A DNA stretch of 64,000 bases from Ceratorhiza oryzae-sativae (GCA_030998015.1 JARWMV010000001.1:186001-250000); one strand, 5' to 3'. Positions 23,511 through 35,062 are shown, numbered from the stretch's first letter. Numbers and translations are program-made. Notes: a model not told the origin generated them from the letters alone.

Positions 23511-24414
23511 ACCTCCATCCCAAGCAAACCAACCTACCCTTGCCACAAACCACACTCCTAAGGAGGCGCGACTAGGGAGACCCAGCAAATTTAATGGGAA
23601 AAAGGGGAAGGAAGCAGAGAACTTCATAATCAGCATGGAACTTTTCTTTGCTGACTATGACGAATCAGCCTTTGATGACCGAAAAAAGATATCTGCTGTG
23701 TTAATGAACATGGAAGACAGGGAAGCGGCAAACTGGGCACAACCTTACCACCGGAAACTACTAGTAGGCGAACACACAGGTATTCTTGCATCCTGGAAGG
23801 ATTTCAGGAAGGGATTCCTGGATGCTTTTAACAACCCAGTCATAAAGGAAAAGACCATCTGGAAACTAAGGAAATTAACACAAACCAAGAGTGCATTGGA
23901 TTATGCTACCCAATTCTGGATCCTGATCCAAGAGGTAGACTGGAACCAGGAAGCCCTCCAGGACCAATTCAGGGAAGGGTTAAAACCCAAAGTATGACAA
24001 GAGATCTTAAGGATTGAAGTACTGGCAAATGAGGCTGAAGGTCCATCATATACCTTAGATCAATTAATCAACTTTGCCTGCAAAATGGATGACATGCAGT
24101 TTGCGAACCAGAAAATGAATGCAAGGACCAGCAACTCATCAAATTCAACCTGGGCACCAGCGAAATACAAACAAGGGGGGAACAAGCCTTTAGGGACCAG
24201 TGGCAAACAGGGGAATACCCAAACCAACAACATGGTAAGGATACCAAACAGTGAAAAGGACAGGCGAAGGAAAGAAGGACTCTGTATCAAATGCAGTAAA
24301 TCAGGGCATGTCCTGAAGGAGTGCCGAGGCCAGTGGACCTACGACAAAGCTAAGATACAAGGGAAGGCCAGCAGACAAGTTGAGGAAGAAAGCAGCTCTG
24401 AGTTGGAAAACTAA
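23511..24414 (+). pseudogene. Outer element gag, capsid and zinc-knuckle part
   Basis: Continues gag after the solo LTR. The capsid-like region includes SKFNGKKGKEAENFIISMEL and the conserved gypsy gag pattern W--F...F...F, with SALDYATQFWILIQEVDW. A CCHC zinc knuckle (CIKCSKSGHVLKEC, near 24282-24323) binds RNA. One in-frame TGA at 23995-23997 replaces a probable Arg (V-stop-QEIL). The terminal TAA at 24412-24414 may be the true gag stop, because pol continues in another frame. Confidence 0.82.
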
Positions 24415-24431
24415 TTGGTCCTACCACTTCC

Positions 24432-24929
24432 ATGTTGGAGGACCCCAATATAACCCCTACTGCAGATGTATGTTACCTCAAGAAGTCTAGTAATCAATCA
24501 ATAATATACACTACGGTAGAGGGAATCATGGAACCAGCAAAGACGCTGATTGACTCAGGATCTTCAACCAACTTCATCAATAAGGCCTATTCAAGGGAAA
24601 AGGGGATTCCAACCACTCCCCTCAAACACAAGAAATCAATTGTGGCCATTGATGGAAATGAAATCAAGGATGCCATAGAAGAAAGGGCAGAACTAAACAT
24701 TGAAGTGGAAGGGAAGACACTGAAATGCTCCCTTTATGTAATGACCCTAGGTGACACAGACATAGTCCTAGGGAAAGAATGGCTTGAAGAAGCAGAACCT
24801 ATCATAGATTGGAAAGACCTTACCATCTCATACCCAGACGAAATCAAGGCAAGGGCAGCAAGTGAAAGCCTACAAATCCCAGAAGAATTTAGGGATTTTG
24901 AAGACCTATTTGGGGAAGAAGGTTTCTGA
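24432..24929 (+). pseudogene. Outer element pol: aspartic protease
   Basis: Retropepsin-type protease that would mature Gag-Pol. The active-site motif is TLIDSGSSTNFI near 24543-24578, and the second conserved block is TDIVLGKEWLEEA near 24756-24795. The segment ends at TGA (24927-24929), where the frame continues as ELPPHRG, again consistent with a lost Arg codon. Confidence 0.85.
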
Positions 24930-25930
24930 GAACTTCCACCCCACCGAGGTAACCTAGACTTCAAAATGGACCTGATTGAGGGAGCGGAGCTGCCAAAGCC
25001 TGCAAAGAGGTACAGTATGTCGCCAGCAGAAACAAAGGCGCTCAGGGAGTACCTAGAGGAGGAACTAAGAAATGGGAAAATAAGGCCCAGCCAGTCAGTT
25101 GTAGCTGCACCCTGTTTCTATGTGAACAAAGCAGATGGAGGGCTTAGGTTGGTAGTCGACTACTGTAAGATGAATGACATCACCAAGCCAGACAGGTTTC
25201 CACTTCCAATCCAAATAGAATTGATTGAGAGACTGAAGGACGCAACCATCTATTCAAAAATGGATGTTTGATGGGGGTTCAACAACATCAGGGTAAAAGA
25301 GGGAGACGAATGGAAAACAGCTTTCAGGACAGGAGAAGGCCAGTTTGAATGCTTAGTCATGCCATTTGGAGTAAAGGAAGGACCAAGAACCTTTACAAGG
25401 TTCATGATGGAAAAGTTCCATGACATAATAGATGATTATGTGGTAATCTACATGGACGATGTACTAGTGTTTTCCAGAAACAGGGAAGAACATGTACAAC
25501 ATGTCAGGGAAGTGTTAAGAAGAATGAGGGAAAACCACCTCTTCCTCAAACCACACAAGTGTCAGTTCTTTGTGAAGGAGGTAAGCTTCATTGGAATTGT
25601 CATATCCCCAGAAGGGATATCAATGGAAAAGGAAAAGGTAAAGGCAGTTCTAGAATGGCCAGAACCTAACACAGTAAAAGAAGTCCAAGCCTTCCTAGGC
25701 TTCATGGGGTTCTATAGAAGGTGGATAGAGAAGTTTAGTACCTTAGCCAAACCCCTCACAGATCTCACTCAAAAAGATGTCAAATTTCTGTGGGAAAGAA
25801 AACAACAGGAAGCATTTGAAGCTATCAAAGAAGCAGTAGCAAGAGAACTGGTCCTAATCCACCCAAACCCAAACAGCCATACATACTGGAAACAGACGCC
25901 TCAGGAGTGGCCATGGGGGCGGTACTAAGC
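24930..25930 (+). pseudogene. Outer element pol: reverse transcriptase
   Basis: RT domain of Ty3/gypsy type. GKIRPSQSVVAAPCFYVNK, then LRLVVDYCKMNDITKPDRFP, are the classic N-terminal blocks. The catalytic YMDD lies at 25449-25460 and FLGFMGFYRRWI near 25690-25725. A TGA at 25269-25271 stands where the conserved motif has Arg (DV-stop-WGFNNIR). A frameshift near 25875 breaks the frame before the RNase H domain. Confidence 0.9.
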
Positions 25931-26513
25931 CAAAAGGGTGATGACAACCATTGCATCCAATTGCCTTCCTATCGAAGAGCTTCACCCCACCAGAGAAAAA
26001 TTATGACACCTACAACAAGGAGTTGCTTGCAATTGTTAGGTCCTTAGAGCACTGGAGGTTATACCTAGAAGGGACAGAGGAACCTATTGTGATATACACT
26101 GACCATAGGAACCTCCAGTACTGGCAAAATGCCCAGATGTGGAATAGAAGGCATGCCAGATGGTATCTCACTCTGGCACCCTTCAATTTTCAGATTGTGT
26201 ATAGACCAGGGAAACTCTCACAGAAGCCAGATGCCCTTTCCAGAAGGAGTGACCATGGGGATACCCCTATGGAACCACAGATCATGATTCCAGAAGAAAA
26301 GTTCATAGGTTTCAGGGCAGAAGTACAGGGGAATTTCTGGGAAGAGCTTAAAGAAGCTCAGGAAGAAGACAAATCTATCTGATCCTTAAGGCTGAGCATG
26401 GCAAATAAAGAACAACTACCGCCCTCAGTACAGAAGGAATTTAGATGGTACGAAATGAAGGAGGGCCTATTAAGGTATGACGATAGGCTCTACATCCCAG
26501 ATGACAAGGACTT
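25931..26513 (+). pseudogene. Outer element pol: RNase H
   Basis: The frame changes twice (near 25875 and near 25948, the second a probable 1-base loss). The RNase H/tether part then reads PIAFLSKSFTPPEKNYDTYN, KELLAIVRSLEHWRLYLEG and VIYTDHRNLQYW, with the catalytic Asp in TDHRN. TGA at 26380-26382 precedes the last codons before the inner element, which begins at 26514. Confidence 0.87.
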
Positions 26514-27032
26514 TGTCATGGCCTAGACCATGAGCATGATTTTATTATGAATTTTCTATATTTTATAACTTCCTTTTTTACGATGTTTTGTACAAGTCCT
26601 GTTTATTCAGATATATGCAGTTTATTTACCTTCATGTCACATGACCTTGTTGTTGTTGACTCAATGTTTGGTGTTACCGGAATGTTCTGTAGTGACGTGG
26701 CACTGTTAGCTTCTTATTGGTCCTGGTATTTGATTTGTACTGCCTCAGCCATGAATATATAAGGGAGAGTCTGAGAGCCTTAAGCCTCAGAACTCAACCT
26801 CCTGTTCTACCATCCAGTCTCTCACTGGTGGTCGCCACGCCATTTGGTATTTGCCCAGTTGCCTTTGCAACAAGTGCCCCTACTCTATCCCCTGCATCTC
26901 ATTGCTCCAAAACCCTTGCTCCCTGCGTGTCCAACCTTAGACGTCGCAGTTTGACCTCTGGCCGTTATAGCCTATAGGTCCGCCATCGCCTCACAAGCGT
27001 TTGGCCTTAGTCATGTGGGCGTGACCTTTACA
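26514..27032 (+). repeat. 5' LTR of the inner gypsy element
   Basis: Begins TGTCATGGCCTAGACCATGA and ends GTGACCTTTACA. The TATA box TATATAA at 26756-26762 lies about 27 bp before AGAACTCAACCT (26789-26800), the predicted transcript start. Confidence 0.96.
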
Positions 27033-27034
27033 TT

Positions 27035-27046
27035 AGGTCGAGTTCT
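27035..27046 (+). promoter_or_regulatory. Self-priming-type primer binding site of the inner element
   Basis: AGGTCGAGTTCT begins two bases (TT) after the LTR. Its reverse complement differs at one position from AGAACTCAACCT at 26789-26800; the difference is a CG to CA change in the LTR, the same kind of decay seen through the block. No TGG-type tRNA site is present. Same geometry as in the outer element. Confidence 0.55.
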
Positions 27047-27422
27047 TACGAACTGCTTAAAGGAGGTTTTTACAGATTTCGGGAATTGAGAAATCGCTTA
27101 GATACTAGCCTACGGTGAAACGGAGAAAGGGAGAGTCACATAATAATCAAAAGTGACAGAGCTCTATCCAGTAACCGGTGTCTATAAGGTCTTCGTGGAT
27201 TATTGCCCCTTGGCTGGACCCTTGTCCCTCGCTTTGCACTTGAGTCAGCGAAGCTACTGCTTGTACAAAACCCACTCTACATCACACCCGTCTAAGGCTT
27301 GTTGATTAGCAGTAGGGAGTATTCAACGCTAGTAGTAGAGCACTCGCAGCAATTAAACACGTGTAAATCCCAGCCCCAAGAGCACCCCTACCTTTCTAGG
27401 TTCTTTTATTATAGCTTCCATT

Positions 27423-28757
27423 ATGTCCCAACCCGCCAATACTGCCGCTCCCAACACTCTGCCCGCCGCACCAAACTATGTCCAGGTCGACCCTAATGGC
27501 CTCATCCTTCTTGCCAACAAATCTGACGTTCCGCGATTCTATGCAGATATCAAACACGTTTTGATTGCAATCAATCATAATCTCCAGGAATTTATGACGG
27601 TCACGGGTGCGGATCTCGCCGCCTCAAACCAAAATCACCAAGCCATCGATCAAAGTGTCACAGCCCTGGAAACCAACATGGTCCGGGTTATGGCCACGAT
27701 TCCTACAGCTGGTGGTCGTTCTGGTGGTGCTTCTACTCGTGTGCCCAAACTCTCGTCCCCTGCCAAGTTTGATGGCTCAGACAAAAATAAGGCAGTTTCC
27801 TTCAGGGTTGCGGTTACCCACTACCTGCACACCTCCTACCCTAGCACTACAGTTGATGAGCAGGTTGCATTCATTATCTCGTGCCTCAACAGCAAGGCCC
27901 ATGACTGGTTAGAGCCATATCTCGAGCAGGACGTTGTCCAAAACACCCCGATTCCATGGTTGCATGATGTTAATCAGTTTTGGAATCAGTTCAACTCTCG
28001 CTGGAATGTCGCAAACAAGACCAAAAACTTCTGTGCCAAATTCAAGGCGCTCAAACAAACCAAATCGGTCCAAGAATATTACAAAGACTTCCAGATGTAC
28101 AGTCAGAACTTGGGTTACAACGACACGTCCTTGTGCGACTTCTTCTACGATGGGCTCACGGTCAAAATCAAGGAAATGCTTATGGCGCAAGACTTCGATC
28201 ATTCTGCCAATACTGTCACGCTACCTATTTTGGCGGACAAAGCACTTAAAATTGATCAGCGCCTAGAGCAGTTCCAGGCCCAGAATAAGTCGTCAGGCAC
28301 ATCCTCCAATACGAATACCTCTGGATCCAAGAGTAACACTTCGCCGTTGACGGCAGCTCCCACAGGCTCAGCCAGGGAAAAACTGTCCATCAGGGAAAAG
28401 GTGTATACAATTGTTGATGGAAAGGCTTGTAAAGGAACCATTTTGGCTATCTCCAAAAACAGTAAAGGCAAGAACGTACCAACAATCAAATGGAATGATG
28501 GGACATCTGAAGAATCCACTTTTAATGCAATCAAAAAAGATTCCCATCTGATTGTCGTTGCTCCTCTGGCTCCCCAACTTGCTAAAGGATCAGGTCCAGG
28601 ACCCATGGATCTTGACTCAGCGGGCAAAGGGAAAAGGCTGCTTATTTGCAATAACTGTGGAGGAAGAGGCCATATTGCAAGCGCCTGCCCATCCAAACCC
28701 TATTCAGGGCAAGGCGCCACTTTATCTGATGAGGAGTCGGAAAACAAGGACCTCTGA
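27423..28757 (+). CDS. Inner element Gag
   Basis: Complete 444-residue Gag: ATG at 27423 (MSQPANTAAPNTLPAAPNYV), TGA at 28755-28757. The capsid part carries a typical gypsy motif set (AHDWLEPYL, FWNQFNSRW, SVQEYYKDFQMYSQNLGY, CDFFYDGL). A Ser/Thr/Asn-rich linker near 28280-28370 follows, and a CCHC zinc knuckle (CNNCGGRGHIASAC) lies near 28648-28690. The frame is intact, unlike pol. Pol begins about 35 bases later in another frame. Confidence 0.92.
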   Translation: MSQPANTAAPNTLPAAPNYVQVDPNGLILLANKSDVPRFYADIKHVLIAINHNLQEFMTVTGADLAASNQNHQAIDQSVTALETNMVRVMATIPTAGGRSGGASTRVPKLSSPAKFDGSDKNKAVSFRVAVTHYLHTSYPSTTVDEQVAFIISCLNSKAHDWLEPYLEQDVVQNTPIPWLHDVNQFWNQFNSRWNVANKTKNFCAKFKALKQTKSVQEYYKDFQMYSQNLGYNDTSLCDFFYDGLTVKIKEMLMAQDFDHSANTVTLPILADKALKIDQRLEQFQAQNKSSGTSSNTNTSGSKSNTSPLTAAPTGSAREKLSIREKVYTIVDGKACKGTILAISKNSKGKNVPTIKWNDGTSEESTFNAIKKDSHLIVVAPLAPQLAKGSGPGPMDLDSAGKGKRLLICNNCGGRGHIASACPSKPYSGQGATLSDEESENKDL

Positions 28758-28792
28758 ACGCAGAAGGAGCAAGCGTCTCAGAGGAACCAAAC

Positions 28793-29401
28793 ATGGACCT
28801 GGAAATTTATGCTGTAGATAATGTGTCTCCTTTAAATATATTTTTTATCGCATCTCCAGTCCAGACCGCTCCTGATAGTAAAAGCTTGAATCATATGAAG
28901 AGACTGCATGGATGGGCCATGATAGATTCAGGAGCTTCATCTTGCTTCATCCACCCACGCCTCGTCTCAGAATACAAAATACCAACTCATAAAAAGAAAA
29001 ACCCAAAAAAATTAAAAGTTATTGATGGTCATGAAATTAGTTCTGGACTTGTCGATTCGGAATGTACATTTATATTAGAAATTGGTAGTCATAAAGAGCA
29101 GTTGGTTTGTAACGTAGCAGACATAGGTAGACATAGTTTAGTACTAGGAATGTCATGGCTCAAGTTACATAATCCTCATATTGACTGGCCTATAAAACGT
29201 GTTGATTTTAATTCTGCCTTTTGTATTAAAAATTGTGTTCCCACATCAAATGTAGTCTTTGGTAATATTGGTGGTCATTTGGATCCATTTGAATCTGACC
29301 TTGGAGGTGTCGAGGTATTCCAACCTCTTGAAGGCATCCAAAGGGACCCTGGAGGTGTTGTGGCTTCAAAACCACTTGAAGGCATCCCAGTCAAATACTG
29401 A
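28793..29401 (+). pseudogene. Inner element pol: aspartic protease
   Basis: Retropepsin with AMIDSGASSCFIHPRL near 28918-28965 and SLVLGMSWLKLHNPHIDW near 29138-29190. The segment ends with TGA at 29399-29401, after which the same frame continues into DYSDVF at the start of the RT region, so the stop most likely replaces an Arg codon. Confidence 0.87.
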
Positions 29402-30056
29402 GACTATTCGGATGTTTTTGCAGATGATGATGTGGTGACGGAATTACCTCCCCATCGTCCATATGATCTGGAGATAGTCCTCCAAGATCCCCAAAAACCA
29501 GTGAAAGGACCTGTATATCCCTTACGCCCTTTGGATGATGAAGAACTTCGCCGGATACTCAAAGAGCAGCTTGACAAAGGATTAATTAGACCATCCAAGT
29601 CACGTTATAGCTCCCTGGTGATCTTTGTACCCAAAAAGAATGGCAAAAGGAGAATGTGTGTCGACTATTGTGCGCTTAATGAAAATACAGTTAAAAACTT
29701 GTACCCCATTCCACTAATATCTACATTGGTGGAAAAATTACGGGGTGCACAAGTTTTCACTACCTTGGATCTGAAATGGGGTTATAATCTTGTTCAGATT
29801 AAGGAAGGCGATGAATGGAAAACCGCGTTCAAAACAAAGTACAGTCTGTTTGAATACCTGGTAATGCTGTTTGGACTATGCAATGCTCTGGCTGCATTCC
29901 AGGAACTTCATGAATGAAATCTTCTGAGATATTCTAGACGTCTACGTAATTGTATACCTAGACAACATCCTTATATTCTTGAAAAACTCAGAAGATCACA
30001 CCAAGCATGTCGCAGAAGTACTATGCTGATTAAGGCTTCATCAACTATACTGCAAC
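29402..30056 (+). pseudogene. Inner element pol: reverse transcriptase
   Basis: Blocks include LIRPSKSRYSSLVIFVPKKN, RMCVDYCALNENTVKNLYPI and TLDLKWGYNLVQIKEGDEW. Near 29905 the frame shifts by one base. In the new frame MNEIF, the active-site motif YLDN (normally Y-DD), and two TGA codons (29925-29927 and 30027-30029) are seen. The second catalytic Asp is thus also altered to Asn. Enzymatically dead copy. Confidence 0.87.
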
Positions 30057-30980
30057 TTGTCTAAATGCATGTTCAATGCTCCTGAAGTGGAATATCTAGG
30101 CGTCATTGCTAACAGCGAAGGAGTCCAAGCTAACCTGGCAAAAATCACGGAAGCAGTGAATTGGGCAACACCGAAAACCGTGAAAGGCATTCAGGAATTC
30201 CTAGGATTTGTGAACTACTACCACAAATTCATTGAGGACTTTGCTGGACGAGCATATCCGCTCTACCAATTACTCCACAAAGAAAATCCTTGGCGGTGGG
30301 GTCAAAACGAAGAAAGCTCATTTAACATTCTTAAAAGAGCCCTAGTAGAATCCCCCATCCTCATCCAACCTGACGTCACCAAGGAATTCACCCTGGAATG
30401 TGACGCTTCTGACTACGCCACTGGTGCAATCCTCAACCAGTTAGGCAAGGACGGAAAACTACATCCAGTGGCATTTTATTCCAAAACCCTATCACCAGCC
30501 AAACGTAACTATGATATACATGACAAAGAGTTGCTGGCAATGATAAGGGCGTTCAAAGAGTGGCGTCACCTGCTCGAAGGATCAGTAATCCCGATTAAAG
30601 TACTGTCGGATCATAAGAACTTAGAATTCTTCCAGACAAAAAGGGAACTGAATCGAAGACAAGCAAGGTGGATGGGATTCCTAGCCGATTATAATTATAG
30701 GATCAAATACCGCTCAGGGGCACAAAATGGCAAAGCAGACATCCTCTCCTGTCGAGAAGACCTCCGGGAACAGGCACTTAAAGAGGGGGGTGAAATCCCA
30801 CCACTTATCAGCCCCAAGCTTTTCATTTTGGCAATTCTGACTGACCACTCCCTCAATGACATGATAAGGGATGCGTTACCAGATGATAAGTCCGTATCCA
30901 AGATCCTCAAGTCCCTCGAGGAAAACATTCCAGTTAAAGGCTGGCGTCTTGAAAATGACTTGCTGTACTATCATGACTGA
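30057..30980 (+). pseudogene. Inner element pol: RT thumb and RNase H
   Basis: Starts with KCMFNAPEVEYLGVIAN and GIQEFLGFVNYYHKFIEDFA. RNase H blocks are FTLECDASDYATGAILNQ, HDKELLAMIRAFKEWRHLLE and VLSDHKNLEFFQTKRELNRR. TGA at 30978-30980 interrupts YYHD-stop-IYVP, where related elements have Arg. Confidence 0.88.
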
Positions 30981-32288
30981 ATCTATGTACCAAGCGAGTT
31001 AGAAATCAGACGTGCAGTAATAGAAAGCCGGCATGACAATCCTGCAGCAGGGCACCCAGGGCACTTCCGAACCTTAGATCTTGTATCGAGGGATTACTAT
31101 TGGTCGGGAATGAAAAAGTCCATTGTCAAATATGTCCAGGCATGCGACTTGTGCATCCGCAACAAGCATTCAAATCAGGCTCCTCCGGGTTTACTCCAAC
31201 CTATAGACTTACCCAATAAACCCTGGGAGGAAATCACTTACGACCTGATTGTTGGATTGCTGATGTCTGAAGGTTATGACGCAATACTCATGGTGGTTGA
31301 TCGTTTATCAAAGATGGTGCACTTTATACCAACTCACTCAAACACCACTGTGGTAGATGTCGCAAACCTGTTTGTAAACTTTGTCTGGAAACTACATGGA
31401 CTCCCCCGAAAAACAATCTCTGACCGCAGCCCCAACTTCAATGCCAAATTCCTACGCCAAGTATACAGTCGCCTCGGTATAGAGCCACATTATTCCACAG
31501 CCTACCAACCACAGGTAGACGGTCAAAGTGAAAGACTCAACCAGTTCATCGAAATCTATCTGTGTCATTATATAAACCATCAGCAGACGGACTGGGTTGC
31601 TGCGCTACCTCTTGGGGAATTCGCATATAACAATGGGAAACACGCTGGATCAAAACATACTCCGTTCTTTGCCTGCTATGGCTACAATCCAGACTTTATG
31701 GTCGGAAATACCAAAGGAAGCAGTGTCCCTCAAGCTGATGAATATGCCGATCACCTCAAAACTATCCATGAAGAGGCCAAGGCTGCACTCACGATTGCAA
31801 ATCGCACTTACTCAGAATACTACAACCGGAAGCATCGTGAGGCAACCAAGATCGAAGTAGGCTCAAAGGTTTTCTTAGACGGATCAAATATCAAAACCAT
31901 CCGACCATCCAAGAAGTTGGATAATAGGCGCTTCGGTCCCTACAAGGTCGTTGAACAAATCGGGAAATATACATTTAAATTGGATTTGCCCAAATCCATG
32001 AAAGTATACCTGGTTTTCCATACTGCCCTTCTGTATCCTAAACCAGTGGACAATTACCAAAGGGACCCTGTCCCAGTACCCACAGTAATAACCCCTGAAG
32101 GAGAGGAACAATATGAAGTGGAGCGTATCCTGGACTCATGCAAAGTCGGTTGGAGACTTGAATATTATGTCAGCTGGAAAGGCTACAGTGCAGAAGAAAA
32201 TAGTTGGGAACCTAAAGCCCATCTCAAGAATGCACTGGAAGCATTATCCAATTTCCACCGAGATCACCCTGACGCACCTGGGCCTTAA
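30981..32288 (+). pseudogene. Inner element pol: integrase and chromodomain
   Basis: The H2C2 zinc-binding region (SRHDNPAAGHPGHF..., CDLCIRNKH) lies at about 31026-31170. The DDE core follows: Asp in VVDRLSKMVHF, Asp in TISDRSPNFNAKF, Glu in VDGQSERLNQF. The C-terminal GPY-like module (NRRFGPYKVVEQIGKYTFKL) precedes a chromodomain near 32110-32260 (YEVERILDS, YYVSWKGYSAEENSWEP) that may direct insertion to marked chromatin. Stop TAA at 32286-32288. This last segment is open as it stands. Confidence 0.92.
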
Positions 32289-32299
32289 TGGGGGGGAAG
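32288..32299 (+). promoter_or_regulatory. Polypurine tract of the inner element
   Basis: ATGGGGGGGAAG directly before the 3' LTR, the usual plus-strand primer position. Confidence 0.8.
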
Positions 32300-32817
32300 T
32301 GTCATGGCCTAGACCATGAGCACGATTTTATTATGAATTTTCTATATTTTATAACTTCCTTTTTTACGATGTTTTGGACAAGTCCCGTTATTCAGATATA
32401 TGTGGTTTATTTACCTTCATGTCATGTGACCTTGTTGTTGTTGACTCAATGTTTGGTGTTACCGGAATGTTCTGTAGTGATGTGGCACTGTTAGCTTCTT
32501 ATTGGTCCTGGTATTTGATTTGTACTGCCTCAGCCATGAATATATAAGGGAGAGTCTGAGAGCCTTAAGCCTCAGAACTCAACCTCCTGTTCTACCATCC
32601 AGTCTCTCACTGGTGGTCGCCACGCCATTTGGTATTTGCCCAGTTGCCTTTGCAACAAGTGCCCCTACTCTATCCCCTGTGTCTCATCGCTCCAAAACCC
32701 TCGCTCCCTGCGCGTCCAACCTTAGACATCGCAGTTTGACCTCTGGCTGTTATAGCCTATAGGTCCGCCATCGCCTCACAAGCGTTTGGCCTTAGTCGTG
32801 TGGGTGTGACCTTTACA
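32300..32817 (+). repeat. 3' LTR of the inner gypsy element
   Basis: 518 bp, nearly identical to 26514-27032, followed by the duplication GACTT at 32818-32822. Confidence 0.96.
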
Positions 32818-32822
32818 GACTT

Positions 32823-34152
32823 GAGGTTGAGTCTCCTTGAGGAGTGCCATGACACCCCTGTGGCGGGTCATCAGGGACAAGCCCAAACACTAGAATTACT
32901 ATCAAGGGATTACTATTGGCCAGGAATGAAGGCCCAAGTAAACCGATATGTGGAATCTTGTGAAACATGTCAAAGAAGCAAAGGACACAAACAAGGCACC
33001 CCCCTGAAGTCCTTACCAATCCCATGGAAACCATGGGCAGATGTCGCATATGATTTCATCATCAAATTACCTGTCTCAAAGGGGTACAACAGTATCTTGA
33101 CAGTTGTAGATCGCTTCTCCTGGCAGGCCCATTTTGTACCATGTCTGGAGAGCACCAATGCAGAAGAACTGGCAGAAATATTCATAAGGGAGGTATGGAG
33201 ACATCACAGGACCCCAGAAACCACTGTCTCAGACCAAGGGCCAACCTTTAACAGCCAATTCCTAAAAGCCCTATACAAAGGAATTGGGACAAAGCCCAGA
33301 TTCTCCACCACCTTCCATCCAGAAACAGATGGTCTGTCGGAAAGGACAAATCAATGGGTAGAAGGGTTCTTAAGAACCTTCTGCAATTATAGACAAGATG
33401 ATTGGGTAAAATGGTTACCCATTGCTGAATTCTGCCATAACAACCACGCAAATGCTACAACAGGACAAACCCCATTTGAAACGGTATATGGAAAAAACCC
33501 AAGATGGGTTGTCCGAGAGGGAGAAGAACTGTCTGAGGCACCCACTGCAGACAACATGCGTAATCAAATGGAAAAGGTATGGGACAAGGCAAGAGCCTCA
33601 ATGGAATTACACCAACAAATGGAAAAGAAAGGGAGGGAATTCAAGGTAGGAGACAAGGTTTGGCTACTCCTAACAAACCTCTCGTCCAAGAGACCCTCCA
33701 AGAAACTGGACAACTGAAAAGGGGGGCCTTTTGAAATCACAGAAAAGATCTCATCCCATGCATATCGCCTGGACCTACCTAAAACCATACGTGTACACAA
33801 TGTATTCCATGTAAATCTCCTCTTGCCATTCACAGAAGATAAAGACTTCCAAAGAAGGCAGGCCAAACCACCACCAATCATAACGGAAGAAGGAGAGGAG
33901 GAATACAAGGTGGACCACATTGCAAATTATGAATGGCGGAATGGCAAGCTGTTTTACCAAATCAGATGGAAGGGCTACGACCCAATAGAAGACACAATGG
34001 AACGTGCCAACAAGTTTGCTGACATGAAAGAGGTTCTAAATGACTTGCAAAGGCGCTTACCAGATGCACCAATGCCAGTCAAGACGAGTCAACACTCAGG
34101 TGACTCGAAAGGCAGGCCAAAGAGAACCAAACAAGGATCTGGAAAGCTTTAA
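32823..34152 (+). pseudogene. Outer element pol: integrase and chromodomain
   Basis: Resumes the outer pol in the frame it had before the inner insertion (inserted length plus duplication is a multiple of three). The H2C2 region is HDTPVAGHQGQAQ and CETCQRSKG. The DDE core has Asp in TVVDRFSWQAHF, Asp in TVSDQGPTFNSQF and Glu in TDGLSERTNQW. TGA at 33715-33717 falls in the conserved KLDN-stop-KGGPFEI, where Arg is expected. The chromodomain follows near 33890-34060 (YKVDHIANYEW, YQIRWKGYDPIEDTMERA). Stop TAA at 34150-34152. Confidence 0.92.
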
Positions 34153-34242
34153 AAAGAGCCATCCAGGATACCCAAGAAAGGCCAGAGCCTGCTCTACCAC
34201 CTCACTTGCACCACAATACACCTGTGAAACCCCAAAAAACAT

Positions 34243-35062
34243 GCCTTTCGTCACTCACCCAGTCGCACATCCCAACCGTTACACACCACTTGCGGAAAAT
34301 CAGGTGGCCCCACTTTGGCAGCCACCCACCACTAGGCAGCCAGCACCCTACCCTGGCAGGGAAAATCATCCTAAACCAGGGATGTACTGCTCCAGTGTGG
34401 AAGATGCCCAGAGGTACGCTGAACGACTGTTGCCAGGGGCTAACCTAGTGTACATCCCAAAGAAGTTAAGGGATGAAAGGAACTGGATCAACGATGACAA
34501 GTACCTGGATCCCAGGTTAGGGGTCCTGACATGGCATGGAAGCTGGAAGCCAACGACGAGAAACGCCTTGCTAAGAACACCGATGTATGTTGTTGACAAT
34601 ATCGTGGGACCAACAGTCGATGTGGTGACCAAGGCAGCAAGACAACAGAGGAGGGCCACAGGCCAAATGGCAGATGGGGGGGACTGGGAGGTGGAGCGCT
34701 GGGCCAAGGCATTGCTGGAAGAGTGGAAGTTGACACCAGCCACACCATATGTGGGACTGCTTGAAGCAACTACCACTGATGAGATGTTTACTGCTATCAG
34801 GACGAAGCAGGCAAACATGAGTGACTTCCAAAATTGGGTGAAGGTGCACCCAAACAAAAACACCAATTATGACACTGATATGACAAGCCTTACATCAAGC
34901 CTAGAATCACTGGTTGTGGCTGAGGAAGAAGCCAAGCCAGAAATAAAGGAACCCACCCTGGACCCAGCTGCGGAGGAAGCCAAACAGGACTGCGACTGGT
35001 GGGAAAACAAGCTTGTCAAAGCTCTGGAGGAGGTGCCACTGTTGGAACCAACCCCCATATGA
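34243..35062 (+). CDS. Extra ORF of unknown function downstream of the chromodomain
   Basis: A frame open from 34040 to TGA at 35060-35062; the coding-like part starts about 34200, with Met at 34243 (MPFVTHPVAHPNRYTPLAEN), giving about 272 residues. The N-terminus is Pro-rich. The middle contains VYIPKKLRDERNWINDDKYL and MYVVDNIVGPTVDVV. The C-terminus is acidic with a likely helix and Trp residues (DCDWWENKLVKALEEVP). It is not part of standard gypsy pol and I recognise no family. It has no internal stop although pol upstream has several. It could be a capsid-like or accessory protein travelling with the Rep module, but that is speculation. Confidence 0.55.

Larger units (their letters stand above)
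26509..32822 (+). mobile_element. Inner complete Ty3/gypsy chromodomain retrotransposon
   Basis: 6304-bp element at 26514-32817 with duplications GACTT at 26509-26513 and 32818-32822, inserted between RNase H and integrase of the outer element. LTRs are 519 and 518 bp and nearly identical. It contains gag with a zinc knuckle, protease, RT, RNase H, integrase and a C-terminal chromodomain. Pol has four in-frame TGA codons and one frameshift. Chromovirus-type by domain order. Confidence 0.96.
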
